Assembly: GCA_030432755.1 (NCBI GenBank)
Contig: JAUILZ010000012.1
Coordinates: forward strand, 1-64,000
Length of the DNA: 64,000 bases
Reading direction: 5' to 3'
Source of the DNA: Gammaproteobacteria bacterium
GTDB taxonomy: Bacteria > Pseudomonadota > Gammaproteobacteria > Arenicellales > Poriferihabitantaceae
Both the position numbers and the translations under genes were made by a program. Below are positions 10,145 through 19,794 of this stretch, in pieces (the first letter of the stretch is position 1; each line of letters begins with the position of its first letter). The notes beneath the pieces are model-generated. The model saw only the letters and a list, made by a program, of their open reading frames with translations, had not been told where the DNA came from and searched no databases.

Positions 10145-10861
10145 TCAGCGCCGCAACGTGAGTCGCCCGTTCTCGTAGTAGATCGCACTTTTCTGTTCGT
10201 ACCAGTCTCCCAGCACGAAGCGCCGCGCGCGCTCGCCGTCGATCTCGAATTCATGGGCCGCGGGGCGATGGGTATGACCGTGGATCATGATGCGTACGTC
10301 GTGTTCACGCATTACCGCCTCCACGGCCTCCTGGTTCACATCCATGATCTCCATGGGCTTCATTTGCTTGCCCCGTTCGCTCTGGCTGCGCACCGCGTCG
10401 GCCGCGCGCATGCGCTCGGCGAGGGGGCGGGACAGGAATCCTTGCTGCCAGTCCTCCGCGAGCATTTGCCGGCGCGCGGCCTGGTGCTCGAGATCGTCGG
10501 TACAGAGCGCGTCGCCGTGACTGAGAAGGATGCGCAATCCGTCCGGTTCTATCAGCACGGGATCCGGCAGGATCCGGCAACCGGTGCGCGCGGCGAACTC
10601 CTCGCCGACGAGGAAATCGCGGTTGCCGCGGACGAAGTAAACGGAAACCCCTGCGTCCGTGGTGCGCTTCAATGCCGCCTCCACCGGTCCGTGGCCGAGG
10701 GCATCTGCGCCGTCATCGCCGACCCAGTACTCGAACAGGTCTCCGAGGATGTAGAGCGAGGAGATGTAGCGCGGGGCGTCCGCGATAAAGCTGTCGAACA
10801 ACAGGCTCGAGGCGGGCCGTTCCGGCGTCAGGTGGAGGTCGGAAATAAAGGCGGTGGTCAT
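10145..10861 (-). CDS. lpxH: UDP-2,3-diacylglucosamine diphosphatase LpxH
   Basis: Calcineurin-like hydrolase that makes lipid X in lipid A synthesis. Metal-binding blocks are visible in order: FISDLHL (Asp8, His10), LGDLFEYWVGDD, VRGNRDFLVG, LLSHGDALC and MIHGHTHRPA. The ATG at 10861 gives MTTAFISDLHL at the N-terminus and 238 residues, close to the E. coli length. Upstream in-frame starts are unlike the family. It diverges from cysS, as in many gammaproteobacteria. Confidence 0.96.
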   Translation of the reverse strand: MTTAFISDLHLTPERPASSLLFDSFIADAPRYISSLYILGDLFEYWVGDDGADALGHGPVEAALKRTTDAGVSVYFVRGNRDFLVGEEFAARTGCRILPDPVLIEPDGLRILLSHGDALCTDDLEHQAARRQMLAEDWQQGFLSRPLAERMRAADAVRSQSERGKQMKPMEIMDVNQEAVEAVMREHDVRIMIHGHTHRPAAHEFEIDGERARRFVLGDWYEQKSAIYYENGRLTLRR

Positions 10862-10961
10862 GCGCCGGTAAAGCGGATGGCGGGAGGATTCCCATGAAAG
10901 GCGGTGGGAGATATTGTACCATCCGCCTCCCGCCCGGCCGGGTACGCCGCGATCCGAGAGC

Positions 10962-12350
10962 ATGACTTCTCCACCGAAACCGATAGAACTCTACGACACC
11001 TGGGCGCGCGAGGTGCGTCCGTTCACGCCCATCGAGGAAGGCAGGGTGGGGCTGTACTGCTGCGGTCCGACGGTGTACGACTATGCACATATCGGTAACC
11101 TGCGGACCTACGTTTTCGAGGATCTCCTCAGGCGCACCCTGGAAATGGCAGGCTACGCGGTGCGTCACGTGATGAATATCACAGACGTCGGCCATCTCAC
11201 CTCGGATGCCGACACCGGCGAGGACAAGATGGAGAAGGGCGCCGCGCGCACCGGACTCACGGCCTGGGAGATTGCGGAGCGCTATACCGCCGCTTTCCGC
11301 GAAGACCTCGCGGCGCTCAACATCCTCGAGCCCCATGTCTGGTGCCGGGCCACGGATCACATCGAAGAGCAGATCGCCGACATCGCCGAGATCGAGCGCC
11401 AGGGCTACACCTACATCACGAGTGACGGCGTCTATTTCGACACCGCGAAGCTGGCGGACTACGGCTACCTGGCACGGCTCGATGTCGCCGGCCTGGATGC
11501 CGGCTCACGGGTGGAACTCGGAGAAAAGCGCAATCCCACGGATTTCGCGCTGTGGAAGTTCAGCCCGGCGGATACCCGCCGACAGATGGAGTGGGACAGC
11601 CCCTGGGGACGGGGCTTTCCCGGCTGGCACATCGAGTGCTCCGCGATGTCGGTTAAGTATCTCGGCCCGTTGTTCGACATCCACTGCGGCGGCAAGGACC
11701 ATATCCCCGTGCATCACAGCAACGAGATCGCCCAGTGCGAGGTGGCCCATGGCACGCGACTGGCCAATTACTGGCTGCACGGCTACTTCCTCGAGACGGG
11801 GCAGGAGAAGATGTCCAAGTCGGCGGGTGAGTTCCTGCGCCTCCAGACCCTGCTCGACCGGGACATCGATCCCCTGGCCTATCGCTATCTCTGCCTTACC
11901 GCGCATTACCGCAGTGACCTCCGCTTCAGTTGGGAGAGCCTGGACGCTGCCGTGGTAGCACTCGGACGGCTTCGCCAGGCGGTGCACGGCGCGCCCGCGG
12001 GCGGTGAAGTGGATGCCGCCTCGCTGGACCAGTTCCAGGCGGAGCTGCTCAATGATCTCAACAGCCCAAAGGCCATCGCCGTGACCTGGAACCTGGTGCG
12101 TTCAGATCTGGACCCAGCCGACCGGCGGGCCACGCTGCTCGCCATGGACGAAGTGCTGGGACTGGATCTCGCCAACTGGACGCCCGTCGAAACGACGGTC
12201 CCGGCGGAGATCGAGGAACTGCTGGCGGCGCGCAATGCCGCGCGCGCGGCGCGTGATTGGGGCCGGGCGGATGCCCTCCGCGACCAGATCCATGCGGCCG
12301 GATTCGATATCGAGGACGGCCCCGAGGGGTCACGGCTCAAGCCGCGCTGA
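10962..12350 (+). CDS. cysS: Cysteinyl-tRNA synthetase
   Basis: Class I synthetase charging tRNA-Cys. It has the zinc/cysteine-site motif YCCGPTVYDYAHIGN with the HIGN signature, the WHIECSAMS block, the HHSNEIAQ zinc ligands and the KMSKSAGEF class I loop. The ATG at 10962 (MTSPPKPIELYDTW) gives 462 residues, matching the E. coli protein; a start at 10914 would add an arginine/proline-rich stretch with no family support. The intergenic region to lpxH is about 100 bp. Confidence 0.97.
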   Translation: MTSPPKPIELYDTWAREVRPFTPIEEGRVGLYCCGPTVYDYAHIGNLRTYVFEDLLRRTLEMAGYAVRHVMNITDVGHLTSDADTGEDKMEKGAARTGLTAWEIAERYTAAFREDLAALNILEPHVWCRATDHIEEQIADIAEIERQGYTYITSDGVYFDTAKLADYGYLARLDVAGLDAGSRVELGEKRNPTDFALWKFSPADTRRQMEWDSPWGRGFPGWHIECSAMSVKYLGPLFDIHCGGKDHIPVHHSNEIAQCEVAHGTRLANYWLHGYFLETGQEKMSKSAGEFLRLQTLLDRDIDPLAYRYLCLTAHYRSDLRFSWESLDAAVVALGRLRQAVHGAPAGGEVDAASLDQFQAELLNDLNSPKAIAVTWNLVRSDLDPADRRATLLAMDEVLGLDLANWTPVETTVPAEIEELLAARNAARAARDWGRADALRDQIHAAGFDIEDGPEGSRLKPR

Positions 12351-12410
12351 TTTCACCGCGTTTACGTCGGCCTGCAAAGCCTGGATGGCCAGATCGGTTT
12401 CGGATAACCG

Positions 12411-12440
12411 TTGTAATTGCCAAACCGGATGCGTTAAAAT
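12411..12440 (+). promoter_or_regulatory. Sigma70-type promoter of the initiator tRNA operon
   Basis: TTGTAA at 12411-12416 and TAAAAT at 12435-12440 with an 18-bp spacer, followed by a GC-rich stretch (CCGGCGCC) before the tRNA at 12452. A GC-rich discriminator is typical of stringently controlled stable-RNA promoters. It probably drives tRNA-fMet and, by readthrough, rimP-nusA-infB. Assigned by eye only. Confidence 0.6.
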
Positions 12441-12451
12441 CCGGCGCCTGA

Positions 12452-12528
<77 letters not shown>

Positions 12529-12553
12529 ATACTTACCGCCAGGTAGAAATACG

Positions 12554-12580
12554 ACCCCGCTCTTGCGGGGTTTTGTTTTT
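12554..12580 (+). terminator. Rho-independent terminator after tRNA-fMet
   Basis: ACCCCGC (12554-12560), loop TCTT, GCGGGGT (12565-12571), then a T-rich tract to 12580. A seven-pair GC-rich stem with a U tract is a standard terminator. Readthrough would be needed for the tRNA promoter to serve rimP. Confidence 0.85.
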
Positions 12581-12627
12581 CCGGGCGGTGGAGGCGGTGC
12601 CGGCAGTGCGGCGCCGACCTTTATGTT

Positions 12628-12649
12628 ATGGGCCTCGGGCCCATTTTTT
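12628..12649 (+). promoter_or_regulatory. rimP leader attenuator hairpin
   Basis: ATGGGCC (12628-12634), loop TCG, GGCCCAT (12638-12644), running into six T (12644-12649). It sits about 65 bp before rimP. Gammaproteobacterial rimP mRNAs are known to carry a conserved leader with a terminator-like hairpin of this kind, and this one fits by position and form. That it acts as a regulated attenuator of the nusA operon is inference. Confidence 0.65.
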
Positions 12650-12714
12650 GTGGCTTCACGGTCGCCATGCAGCACGGCATTTGCAGGGCGGCGCGAAGAG
12701 CCGATGAGGAAGTG

Positions 12715-13194
12715 ATGCAGAACCTGTCCAGGCTGAGAACGATGCTCGAGCCCCCGGTGGAATCGCTGGGGTACGAGTTGTTGCACCTGGAGTTCGCCGG
12801 CCAGGGTGGCGGGATCCTGCGTCTTTATATTGACGCCCCGGGCGGCATCGAACTCGACGACTGCGAGGCGGTGAGCCGTCAGGTCAGCCTGGTGCTGGAC
12901 GTCGAGGATCCGGTGAAGAATGCCTACACCCTGGAGGTGTCCTCCCCCGGCCTCGATCGGCCACTGGTCAAGCCGGCGCATTTTCAACGCTTCGTGGGCG
13001 AGAAGGTGCGCATCGTGATGCACGTACACGTTCTCGGGCGGCGGCGCTTTACCGGCACTCTGGTGGAAGCCGACGAGACTGCCGCGGTGGTGGAGGTGGA
13101 CGGCGAGAGTTATTCGCTGCCCTACGACGGAATGGAATCGGCGCGCATCGAGCCGGTATTCGAGTCCGCCGGACGGAGCCGGCATGGACGATGA
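12715..13194 (+). CDS. rimP: Ribosome maturation factor RimP
   Basis: Assists 30S subunit assembly. The chosen ATG at 12715 follows a good ribosome site (GATGAGGA at 12703-12710) and gives 159 residues beginning MQNLSRLRTMLEPPVESLGY. Family motifs are GGGILRLYID, DDCEAVSRQVS and YTLEVSSPGLDRPL. An upstream start at 12628 would lie in the leader hairpin and is not credible. First protein gene of the nusA-infB operon. Confidence 0.95.
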   Translation: MQNLSRLRTMLEPPVESLGYELLHLEFAGQGGGILRLYIDAPGGIELDDCEAVSRQVSLVLDVEDPVKNAYTLEVSSPGLDRPLVKPAHFQRFVGEKVRIVMHVHVLGRRRFTGTLVEADETAAVVEVDGESYSLPYDGMESARIEPVFESAGRSRHGR

Positions 13195-13300
13195 GGACAG
13201 GGATGGTGGAAGTTTTTTGTGTCCGGCGCCTGTCGCCGGAAGCTGGTTCCGGGCGGATATCCGCTTCGGGCGGGTTTAATTGATTGACGGTCAGAACTCC

Positions 13301-14782
13301 ATGGCGATTACCAACAACGAAATCCTGCTGATGGCTGAAGTGGTTTCCCGCGAGAAAGATCTCGACAAGGAGATCATTTTCAAGGCCATCGAGGCCGCGC
13401 TCGCCACCGCTACCCGCAAATGGTATTCAGGCGAGATCGACGCCCGTGTCAGCATACATCGCGACACCGGCGACTACGACACCTTCCGCGTCTGGGAAGT
13501 GATCTCCGACGACGAGGAAGTCGAACTGCCGGACGCCCAGATTCCGCTCTCCGAAGCGCGCGAGAGCGACGACGAGGTCGAGGTGGGCGACCTGATCGAG
13601 GAGCCCATGGACAAGGTCGAATTCGGCCGTATCGCCGCCCAGGCCGCGAAGCAGGTCATCATGCAGAAGGTGCGCGAGGCGGAGCGCCTGCAGATCGCCG
13701 AACGCTACGCCGAACGGGTGGGCACCCTGGTGTCCGGCACCGTCAAGCGCATGGAGCGCGGCAACGCGATCATCGACCTAGGTGACGCGGAAGCTTTGTT
13801 GCCGAAGAGCGGAATGATTCCGCGCGAGGGGCTGCGACCGGGTGACCGCATTCGCGCGTTGCTGGAAAAGATCGACGAAGAGGCCCGCGGCCCTCAGCTC
13901 ATCCTGAGCCGGCTGTCGCCGCAGTACCTGATCGAACTGTTCCGCCTCGAGGTGCCCGAGGTGAGCGAGGGCATCATCGAGATCCTGGGCGCCGCCCGCG
14001 ATCCGGGTTCCCGCGCCAAGATTTCGGTGCGCTCCAATGACAACAACGTCGATCCGGTGGGCGCCTGCGTTGGCATTCGCGGATCGCGGGTGCAGAGCGT
14101 GTCCAACGAGATCGCGGGCGAACGCGTGGACATCATCGTCTACTCCGAGAATATCGCCGAATTCGTCATCCAGGCCCTGGCGCCGGCGGAAGTGGAATCG
14201 ATCCTGGTGGACGAGGAAACCCGCCAGATGGACGTGGTGGTCACCGAGGAAAACCTGTCCCGCGCCATCGGCCGTGGAGGACAGAACGTGCGCCTCGCAT
14301 CGGAGCTGACAGGCTGGGAGCTCAACCTGATGACCGATGCCGACGCCGCGGAGAAACACGAGCGCGAGCAGCACGAACTGGTCGCCAGTTTCATGACCCA
14401 GCTCGACATCGACGAGAACGTGGCCACCATCCTCGCCCAGGAAGGCTTCAATACCCTGGAAGAGATCGCCTACGTGCCCAAGCAGGAACTGCTGGACATC
14501 GAGGAATTCGACGAGGATATCGTCGAGGAACTCCGTAACCGCGCCCAGGACACCCTGCTGACCACCGCCATCGCCGACCAGGAGGGCAAGGAACCCACCG
14601 AGGACCTGCTGAATATGGAAGGCATGGACGAGGACACCGCCCGCGCGCTTGCAGCCGGCGGCATCCGTTCCATGGAGGACCTCGCGGAATGCGCCATGGA
14701 CGAGGTGCTGGAGGTGGTGGCAATGGATCCCGAGCGCGCCAGCGCGCTCATCATGACCGCGCGCGCGCCATGGTTCGAGTGA
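13301..14782 (+). CDS. nusA: Transcription termination/antitermination factor NusA
   Basis: Binds RNA polymerase and nascent RNA to control pausing, termination and antitermination. The order is an N-terminal polymerase-binding domain, S1 domain (GTLVSGTVKRMERGNAIIDLG), two KH domains (including ACVGIRGSRVQSV and AIGRGGQNVRLAS) and two acidic C-terminal repeats (about residues 365-493) as in other proteobacteria. The ATG at 13301 is preferred over 13280 because it gives the usual short start before NNEILLMAEVV. 493 residues. Confidence 0.97.
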   Translation: MAITNNEILLMAEVVSREKDLDKEIIFKAIEAALATATRKWYSGEIDARVSIHRDTGDYDTFRVWEVISDDEEVELPDAQIPLSEARESDDEVEVGDLIEEPMDKVEFGRIAAQAAKQVIMQKVREAERLQIAERYAERVGTLVSGTVKRMERGNAIIDLGDAEALLPKSGMIPREGLRPGDRIRALLEKIDEEARGPQLILSRLSPQYLIELFRLEVPEVSEGIIEILGAARDPGSRAKISVRSNDNNVDPVGACVGIRGSRVQSVSNEIAGERVDIIVYSENIAEFVIQALAPAEVESILVDEETRQMDVVVTEENLSRAIGRGGQNVRLASELTGWELNLMTDADAAEKHEREQHELVASFMTQLDIDENVATILAQEGFNTLEEIAYVPKQELLDIEEFDEDIVEELRNRAQDTLLTTAIADQEGKEPTEDLLNMEGMDEDTARALAAGGIRSMEDLAECAMDEVLEVVAMDPERASALIMTARAPWFE

Positions 14783-14850
14783 TCGTGGACGCCTGAATTA
14801 TCCCGGCGTGACGCCGGTCCGGAAATTACCCTGAATACACAAGGTTCAAC

Positions 14851-17451
14851 ATGTCAGAAGTAACCATCAGCAATTTTGCCAAGCAGATTGGCGTGTCGAT
14901 TGACAAGTTACTGGAGCAACTGGACCAGGCCGGTATCAAGGGCAAGGCTTCCGGTGACCTGCTCGAGGACAATGAAAAAATTCGCCTGCTGCAGTTTCTC
15001 AAGGGGGAAGCGCCACGCGAGGAACCCGGTCGTTCACGCATTACGCTGAAGCGCAAGACCACGGGGGAAATTCGCCAGACTTCCCGTACCGGCGCGGCGC
15101 GCACTGTACACGTGGAGACGCGCAAGAAACGCACTTTCGTCAAGCGCAGCGTGCTCGAGGAAGAGCAGGCCGCGGAACAGGCACGCCTCGAGGAAGAAGA
15201 GCGCCAGCGCCAGGAAAAACTGGAAGCCGAGCGCCAGCGCGAGGCGGAAGCGGAACGCCAGGCCCGGGAAGAAGCCGAGCGGGAAGCGCGGGAAGCGGCC
15301 GAGGAAGCCGAGCGCCAGGAGCGCGAACGCCAGCAGCAGGCCGAGGCAGAGGCCGCGGCGGAGCGCGAGCGTAGCGAGCAGGCGCGCCAGGAAGCGGTCC
15401 AGGAAAAGTCCGCGGAACCCGCTGCCCCTGCAAGTCCCGAGGCTGCGGCGACGGAGGCAGGAGAAGCCCGCGCCAAAGCCGGTAAACCGGCCAGGCCCGG
15501 CAGCCAGCGCCCGGCGTCGGAAGACGATCGCCGCGGTCGCAAGGGCCGCAAGGGCCGCTCCGAGGGGGGGCCACGCGAGGAACTGCATGCGACCAAGCGC
15601 CGACGCGAACGCCCGCGGCGCGCGCTCGGCCGCAAGCCCGGCAACATTTCGTCATCGGTGGCGGATCAGCATGGCTTCGCCCGTCCCACCGCTCCGGTCG
15701 TCAGGGATGTCAACGTGCCCGAGACCATCACCGTCGGGGAACTTGCCCAGGCGATGTCCGTCAAGGCGGGCGAGGTCATCAAGACCATGATGAAGATGGG
15801 TTCCATGGTGACCATCAACCAGGTGCTGGACCAGGATACCGCGTTGCTGCTGGTGGACGAGATGGGACACAAGGGCGTGGCCGCGTCCCTGGACGATCCG
15901 GAATCGATGCTCGCCGCACCCGAAGCGGTGGATGCCGAGGAATTGCCGCGCGCGCCCGTGGTCACCGTCATGGGTCACGTCGACCACGGCAAGACCTCTC
16001 TGCTCGACTACCTGCGCAAGGCCAAGGTTGCGGCCGGCGAGGCCGGCGGAATCACCCAGCATATCGGCGCCTACAAGGTAAAGGTGGACGGTCACGAGAT
16101 CTGTTTCCTGGACACCCCCGGCCACGAGGCGTTCTCCGCCATGCGCGCGCGTGGCGCCAGCGCCACCGACCTGGTCATCCTGGTGGTGGCCGCGGACGAC
16201 GGCGTCAAGCCGCAGACCATCGAGGCCATCCGCCATGCGCGTTCGGCCGGCGTGCCGATGATCGTGGCGATCAACAAGATCGACCGCGAACAGGCGGATC
16301 CCGACCGGGTGAAGCAGGAACTCTCGAATCACGAGGTCATCCCCGAGGAGTGGGGCGGCGATACGCTGATGAACAACGTTTCCGCCATCACCGGCGAGGG
16401 CATCCCCGAACTGCTCGAATCCGTGCTGCTGCAGGCCGAGGTCGCCGATCTCAAGGCACGGGTATCCGGCCCGGCTACCGGCATCGTGGTGGAAGCGCGT
16501 CTCGACAAGGGCCGCGGCCCGGTCGCCACGGTGCTGGTGCAGGAAGGCACCCTCAAGAAAGGCGACATCATCCTCGCGGGCCGCGAATCCGGCCGCGTGC
16601 GCGTGCTGCTGGACGACGACGGCAAGCCGGTGAACAAGGCCGGACCGTCCACCCCGGTGGAGATCCAGGGCCTCGGCGGCGTGCCGGTGGCCGGCGACGA
16701 CCTGGTGGTGGTAACGGACGAGCGCAAGGCGCGCGAAGTGGCGCTACACCGCCAGGGCAAGTTTAAAGAGGTCAAGCTCGCGCAGCAGCAGAAGAGCAAG
16801 CTCGAGAGCATGTTCCGCGGCATGGAGGAGGGCGAGGTGCAGAACCTCAACCTCGTCGTCAAGGCAGACGTCCAGGGTTCCGTGGAGGCGCTCACCGATT
16901 CGCTGGAGAAACTCAGCACCGACACGATCAAGGTCAAGGTGGTGCACGGCATGGTCGGCGGGATCAATGAATCCGACGTCAACCTGGCGATCGCCTCTAA
17001 TGCCATCATCATCGCCTTCAACGTGCGCGCCGATGCCACCGCGCGCAAGCTGATCGAATCCGAGGAAGTGGACGTGCGCTACCACGCGGTGATCTACGAC
17101 GTGGTGGACCTGGTGAAGAATGCCATGACCGGCATGCTCTCCCCGGTCATGCAGGAAGAGCACGTTGGCCTGGCGGAGGTGCGCGAGGTGTTCCGCGCGC
17201 CGAAGATCGGCGCCATCGCCGGCTCCTTCGTGCTCGAGGGCACGGTGAAGCGCAGTCTGCCGGTGCGTGTCCTGCGCGAGAACATCGTCATCTTCGAGGG
17301 CGCCATCGATTCTCTGCGCCGCTTCAAGGAGGATGTCCAGGAGGTCAAGAACGGCTTCGAATGCGGTATCGGCATTCGCAACTACAACGATATCAAGGTG
17401 GGAGACCAGATCGAGGTGTACCACATGGTCGAAAAGGCGCCCACCCTGTAG
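14851..17451 (+). CDS. infB: Translation initiation factor IF-2
   Basis: GTPase that brings fMet-tRNA to the 30S subunit. An N-terminal IF2N domain ([21 protein letters not shown]) is followed by a long charged coiled region very rich in Glu, Arg and Ala (about residues 90-260), then a second IF2N-type segment. The G domain begins with G1 GHVDHGKT at residues 375-382, then DTPGHEAF and NKID. C-terminal domains bind fMet-tRNA. At 866 residues it is a normal long proteobacterial form. Confidence 0.98.
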   Translation: MSEVTISNFAKQIGVSIDKLLEQLDQAGIKGKASGDLLEDNEKIRLLQFLKGEAPREEPGRSRITLKRKTTGEIRQTSRTGAARTVHVETRKKRTFVKRSVLEEEQAAEQARLEEEERQRQEKLEAERQREAEAERQAREEAEREAREAAEEAERQERERQQQAEAEAAAERERSEQARQEAVQEKSAEPAAPASPEAAATEAGEARAKAGKPARPGSQRPASEDDRRGRKGRKGRSEGGPREELHATKRRRERPRRALGRKPGNISSSVADQHGFARPTAPVVRDVNVPETITVGELAQAMSVKAGEVIKTMMKMGSMVTINQVLDQDTALLLVDEMGHKGVAASLDDPESMLAAPEAVDAEELPRAPVVTVMGHVDHGKTSLLDYLRKAKVAAGEAGGITQHIGAYKVKVDGHEICFLDTPGHEAFSAMRARGASATDLVILVVAADDGVKPQTIEAIRHARSAGVPMIVAINKIDREQADPDRVKQELSNHEVIPEEWGGDTLMNNVSAITGEGIPELLESVLLQAEVADLKARVSGPATGIVVEARLDKGRGPVATVLVQEGTLKKGDIILAGRESGRVRVLLDDDGKPVNKAGPSTPVEIQGLGGVPVAGDDLVVVTDERKAREVALHRQGKFKEVKLAQQQKSKLESMFRGMEEGEVQNLNLVVKADVQGSVEALTDSLEKLSTDTIKVKVVHGMVGGINESDVNLAIASNAIIIAFNVRADATARKLIESEEVDVRYHAVIYDVVDLVKNAMTGMLSPVMQEEHVGLAEVREVFRAPKIGAIAGSFVLEGTVKRSLPVRVLRENIVIFEGAIDSLRRFKEDVQEVKNGFECGIGIRNYNDIKVGDQIEVYHMVEKAPTL

Positions 17452-17462
17452 TTCGTGCGCGC

Positions 17463-17861
17463 ATGCAGGAAATCGACAGAACCCGCAGGGTAGCGGAGCT
17501 CCTGCGGCGGGAGCTGGCCACGCTCATCGCCCGGGAGATCAACGACAACCGGATTCGCCACGTCTCCATCAATGGCGTGCGCGTGTCCCGCGACCTGAAG
17601 AACGCCACGGTGTACTTCTCCAACCTCGACAATTCCCTGGACAGGGCGCCGACCGCCCAGGCCGGCAAGGGCGAGTCCCGACAGCCGACCCAGGAGCAGT
17701 TGCTCAACCGCGCGGCGGGGTTTCTGCGTCACCTGCTGAGCCAGCATGCGGAACTCCGGGTCACGCCGTCACTGCGCTTCAGGTACGACGACAGCATTCG
17801 CCGCGGGGTGGAGATGTCGAACCTGATCGACCGGCTGAACAGGGATCGAAAGGATGACTAG
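17463..17861 (+). CDS. rbfA: 30S ribosome-binding factor A
   Basis: A 132-residue KH-like protein needed for 16S rRNA 5' end maturation and cold adaptation. It begins MQEIDRTRRVAELLRREL and carries VSINGVRVSRDLKNATVYFS and the end motif LRFRYDDSIRRGVEMSNLID. It starts 11 bp after infB, and its stop region overlaps the truB start by eight bases, so the operon is tightly packed. Confidence 0.95.
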   Translation: MQEIDRTRRVAELLRRELATLIAREINDNRIRHVSINGVRVSRDLKNATVYFSNLDNSLDRAPTAQAGKGESRQPTQEQLLNRAAGFLRHLLSQHAELRVTPSLRFRYDDSIRRGVEMSNLIDRLNRDRKDD

Positions 17862-18759
17862 AACGCGCCGCGGCTTCCCGGTGGACGGGATGCTGCTTCT
17901 GGACAAGCCGGAGGGCCTGTCCTCGAACCAGGCGCTGCAACGCGCGAAGCAGATGTTGCACGCACGCAAGGCGGGGCATACAGGCAGCCTGGATCCGGTG
18001 GCCACCGGTTTGCTGCCGTTGTGCTTCGGCGAAACCACGAAGATCTCCAGCCTGTTTCTTGGAGCGGACAAAACCTACCGGGTGGGAATCCGCCTGGGCG
18101 TTACCACGGATACCGGTGACTGCGCTGGCGAGGTGCTGGAGGAATCCGCCGCAGAGATCGATTCCGCACGGCTTGCAGAGGTGCTGGAAAGCTATCGCGG
18201 TGACTTCCTCCAGACACCGCCGATGTACTCGGCGCTGAAGAAGGACGGTCAACCACTGTACAAACTCGCGCGCAAGGGCATCACTGTCGAGCGCGAGGCG
18301 CGTCCCGTTACCGTCTACCAGCTCGACATGGAGTCACTGGAAGGAACCCTCCTGACCCTCACAGTTCGCTGTTCGCGCGGTTTTTACGTGCGTACCCTCG
18401 CGGAGGATATCGGCCGAGACCTCGGCTGCGGTGGCCATGTGGAAACCCTTCGGCGAATCGCGGTGGGAGAGTTCAGTATCGACCAGGCGGTGACCCTGGA
18501 GCAGCTCGAGGCCATCGAAAGCCCGCGTGAGCGGGAAGCCCTGCTCCTGCCCACAGATCGCGGCCTGGCACACTTGCCCAAGCTGCGCCTGCCGGAAAAC
18601 CTCGCGCGCTACCTGCGCCTCGGTCGCAGCGTGCGTGTCACCAGCCAGGTCCATCCCGGCATGGTTCGACTCTACGTCGAAACGGGTGGGTTCCTCGGCC
18701 TCGGTGAGGTGACGCCTGACCAGAGGGTGCAGCCGAAGCGATTGTTCGGTCAGGGGTAA
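17854..18759 (+). CDS. truB: tRNA pseudouridine(55) synthase TruB
   Basis: Makes pseudouridine 55 in the T-loop of tRNAs. The motifs are DGMLLLDKPEGLSSNQAL, the catalytic block GHTGSLDPVATGLLPLC with the active Asp, the YRGDFLQTPPMYSALKK segment, and a C-terminal PUA-like part. Length 301 is normal. It is the last gene of the rimP-nusA-infB operon here; rpsO and pnp, the usual next genes, do not follow. Its 3' end overlaps the convergent LysR gene by ten bases. Confidence 0.96.
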   Translation: MTRTRRGFPVDGMLLLDKPEGLSSNQALQRAKQMLHARKAGHTGSLDPVATGLLPLCFGETTKISSLFLGADKTYRVGIRLGVTTDTGDCAGEVLEESAAEIDSARLAEVLESYRGDFLQTPPMYSALKKDGQPLYKLARKGITVEREARPVTVYQLDMESLEGTLLTLTVRCSRGFYVRTLAEDIGRDLGCGGHVETLRRIAVGEFSIDQAVTLEQLEAIESPREREALLLPTDRGLAHLPKLRLPENLARYLRLGRSVRVTSQVHPGMVRLYVETGGFLGLGEVTPDQRVQPKRLFGQG

Positions 18760-19706
18760 TCCTGATTGTCGGGGCGCGTCCCGCCCCCCTGGACTGTGGG
18801 CATCAGTTGCCGGAACAGTGCGCTACAGTACTCGCTGAAATCCTTCACCAGAGCAGAACCGCGCGAATCTGAACTGCCCGCGAGTACGACATCCAGGGAG
18901 GATGCCTCTCCATCTATCGGTAACACGACGACGCGATGTCCGTCGTGGGTTATCTCCGAGGCGGTACGCATCACGGTAAACGAAAACCCCAGGCCGTTAC
19001 CCACAGCGCTGCGCACGGATTCCATGGATTGACATCGCATTGCCACGGGCGGATTGATTCCCTGTCTGGCTACGATGCCACGAAAATAGTCGCTACTTCC
19101 GGCGCCTTCGAAGAGGATAAATGGCTCATTGGCGAGATCCGCGAGCCGAATACGCTTGTGCCTCGCCAGTGGATGACCGGCTGGAAGTAATACCTGGGCT
19201 GCCAGCCTGGCGAGACTGATGGTCCACATTCCGGCCACTGGCAGGTCCATGTCGTACAGAATGACGAGATCCAGTTGGCCTTCCAGCAGCGCTGAGACCA
19301 GTACATCGTGGCGGTGCTCGGAGGTTTCCAGAACCACGTCGGGCCGTCGTTCACGATAGCCTCTTGCCAGTGCCGCCATGCAGAACGGGGCCAGGGTATG
19401 GAAGCAACCAATTCGCAATATTCCCGCAAGGTTTGCGGCCAGCGCCAACGCTTCCCGTTCCAGTTCCGCCGCGCTGGCTAAGAGCCTGCGTGCCGCCAGG
19501 CGGAAGGCCCTGCCCTGGACGGTGAGATCGGCGCCCCTGGCATGGCGACGGTGGAACAGCACCAGCCCCGTGCGTTCTTCCAGCCTGTCGATGCCCTGGG
19601 CCACGGCGGGTTGCGAAATGCCCAGCAACTGCGCAGCCTGGGCAATGCCCCCGGTTTCGGCAACCGCCTCGAAGTACTCACAATGTCGGAGCGTAAAAGA
19701 AAGCAT
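18750..19706 (-). CDS. LysR family transcriptional regulator
   Basis: A 318-residue regulator with an N-terminal winged helix (YFEAVAETGGIAQAAQLLGISQPAVAQGIDRLEERTG) and a periplasmic-binding-type effector domain from about residue 90. The ATG at 19706 gives MLSFTLRHCEYFEAV; a start at 19742 would add a lysine-rich leader. It diverges from the PhyH dioxygenase gene across about 90 bp, the usual layout for a LysR and its target. A perfect 10-bp inverted repeat overlaps its start codon. The effector is unknown. Confidence 0.92.
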   Translation of the reverse strand: MLSFTLRHCEYFEAVAETGGIAQAAQLLGISQPAVAQGIDRLEERTGLVLFHRRHARGADLTVQGRAFRLAARRLLASAAELEREALALAANLAGILRIGCFHTLAPFCMAALARGYRERRPDVVLETSEHRHDVLVSALLEGQLDLVILYDMDLPVAGMWTISLARLAAQVLLPAGHPLARHKRIRLADLANEPFILFEGAGSSDYFRGIVARQGINPPVAMRCQSMESVRSAVGNGLGFSFTVMRTASEITHDGHRVVVLPIDGEASSLDVVLAGSSDSRGSALVKDFSEYCSALFRQLMPTVQGGGTRPDNQDYP

Positions 19707-19717
19707 AGCTTTCTTTT
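19695..19717. promoter_or_regulatory. Perfect 10-bp inverted repeat over the lysR start
   Basis: Arms AAAAGAAAGC (19695-19704) and GCTTTCTTTT (19708-19717) are exact reverse complements around ATA. The start codon of the LysR gene (19704-19706) and its ribosome site lie in it. It could be an autoregulatory operator or an mRNA hairpin hiding the start; which is not decided by sequence. Confidence 0.55.
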
Positions 19718-19735
19718 TAGATAAAAATAAAACGC

Positions 19736-19764
19736 TTTTCAAGTTCTTTTTGGATTCCTAGAAT
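19736..19764 (+). promoter_or_regulatory. Sigma70-type promoter of the PhyH gene
   Basis: TTTTCA at 19736-19741 and TAGAAT at 19759-19764 with a 17-bp spacer, about 30 bp before the PhyH ATG. The -35 matches consensus at four of six positions and the -10 at five of six. A weak -35 fits an activator-dependent promoter, as expected beside a LysR gene. Confidence 0.5.
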
Positions 19765-19794
19765 ACGGCTCGCCATCACCGACCAGGGAAACCA

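Noticed and set aside
15034..15655. Minus-strand frames rich in Arg, Leu and Ala opposite infB
   Set aside because: They mirror the Glu/Arg/Ala repeats of the IF-2 linker and are low-complexity shadows.
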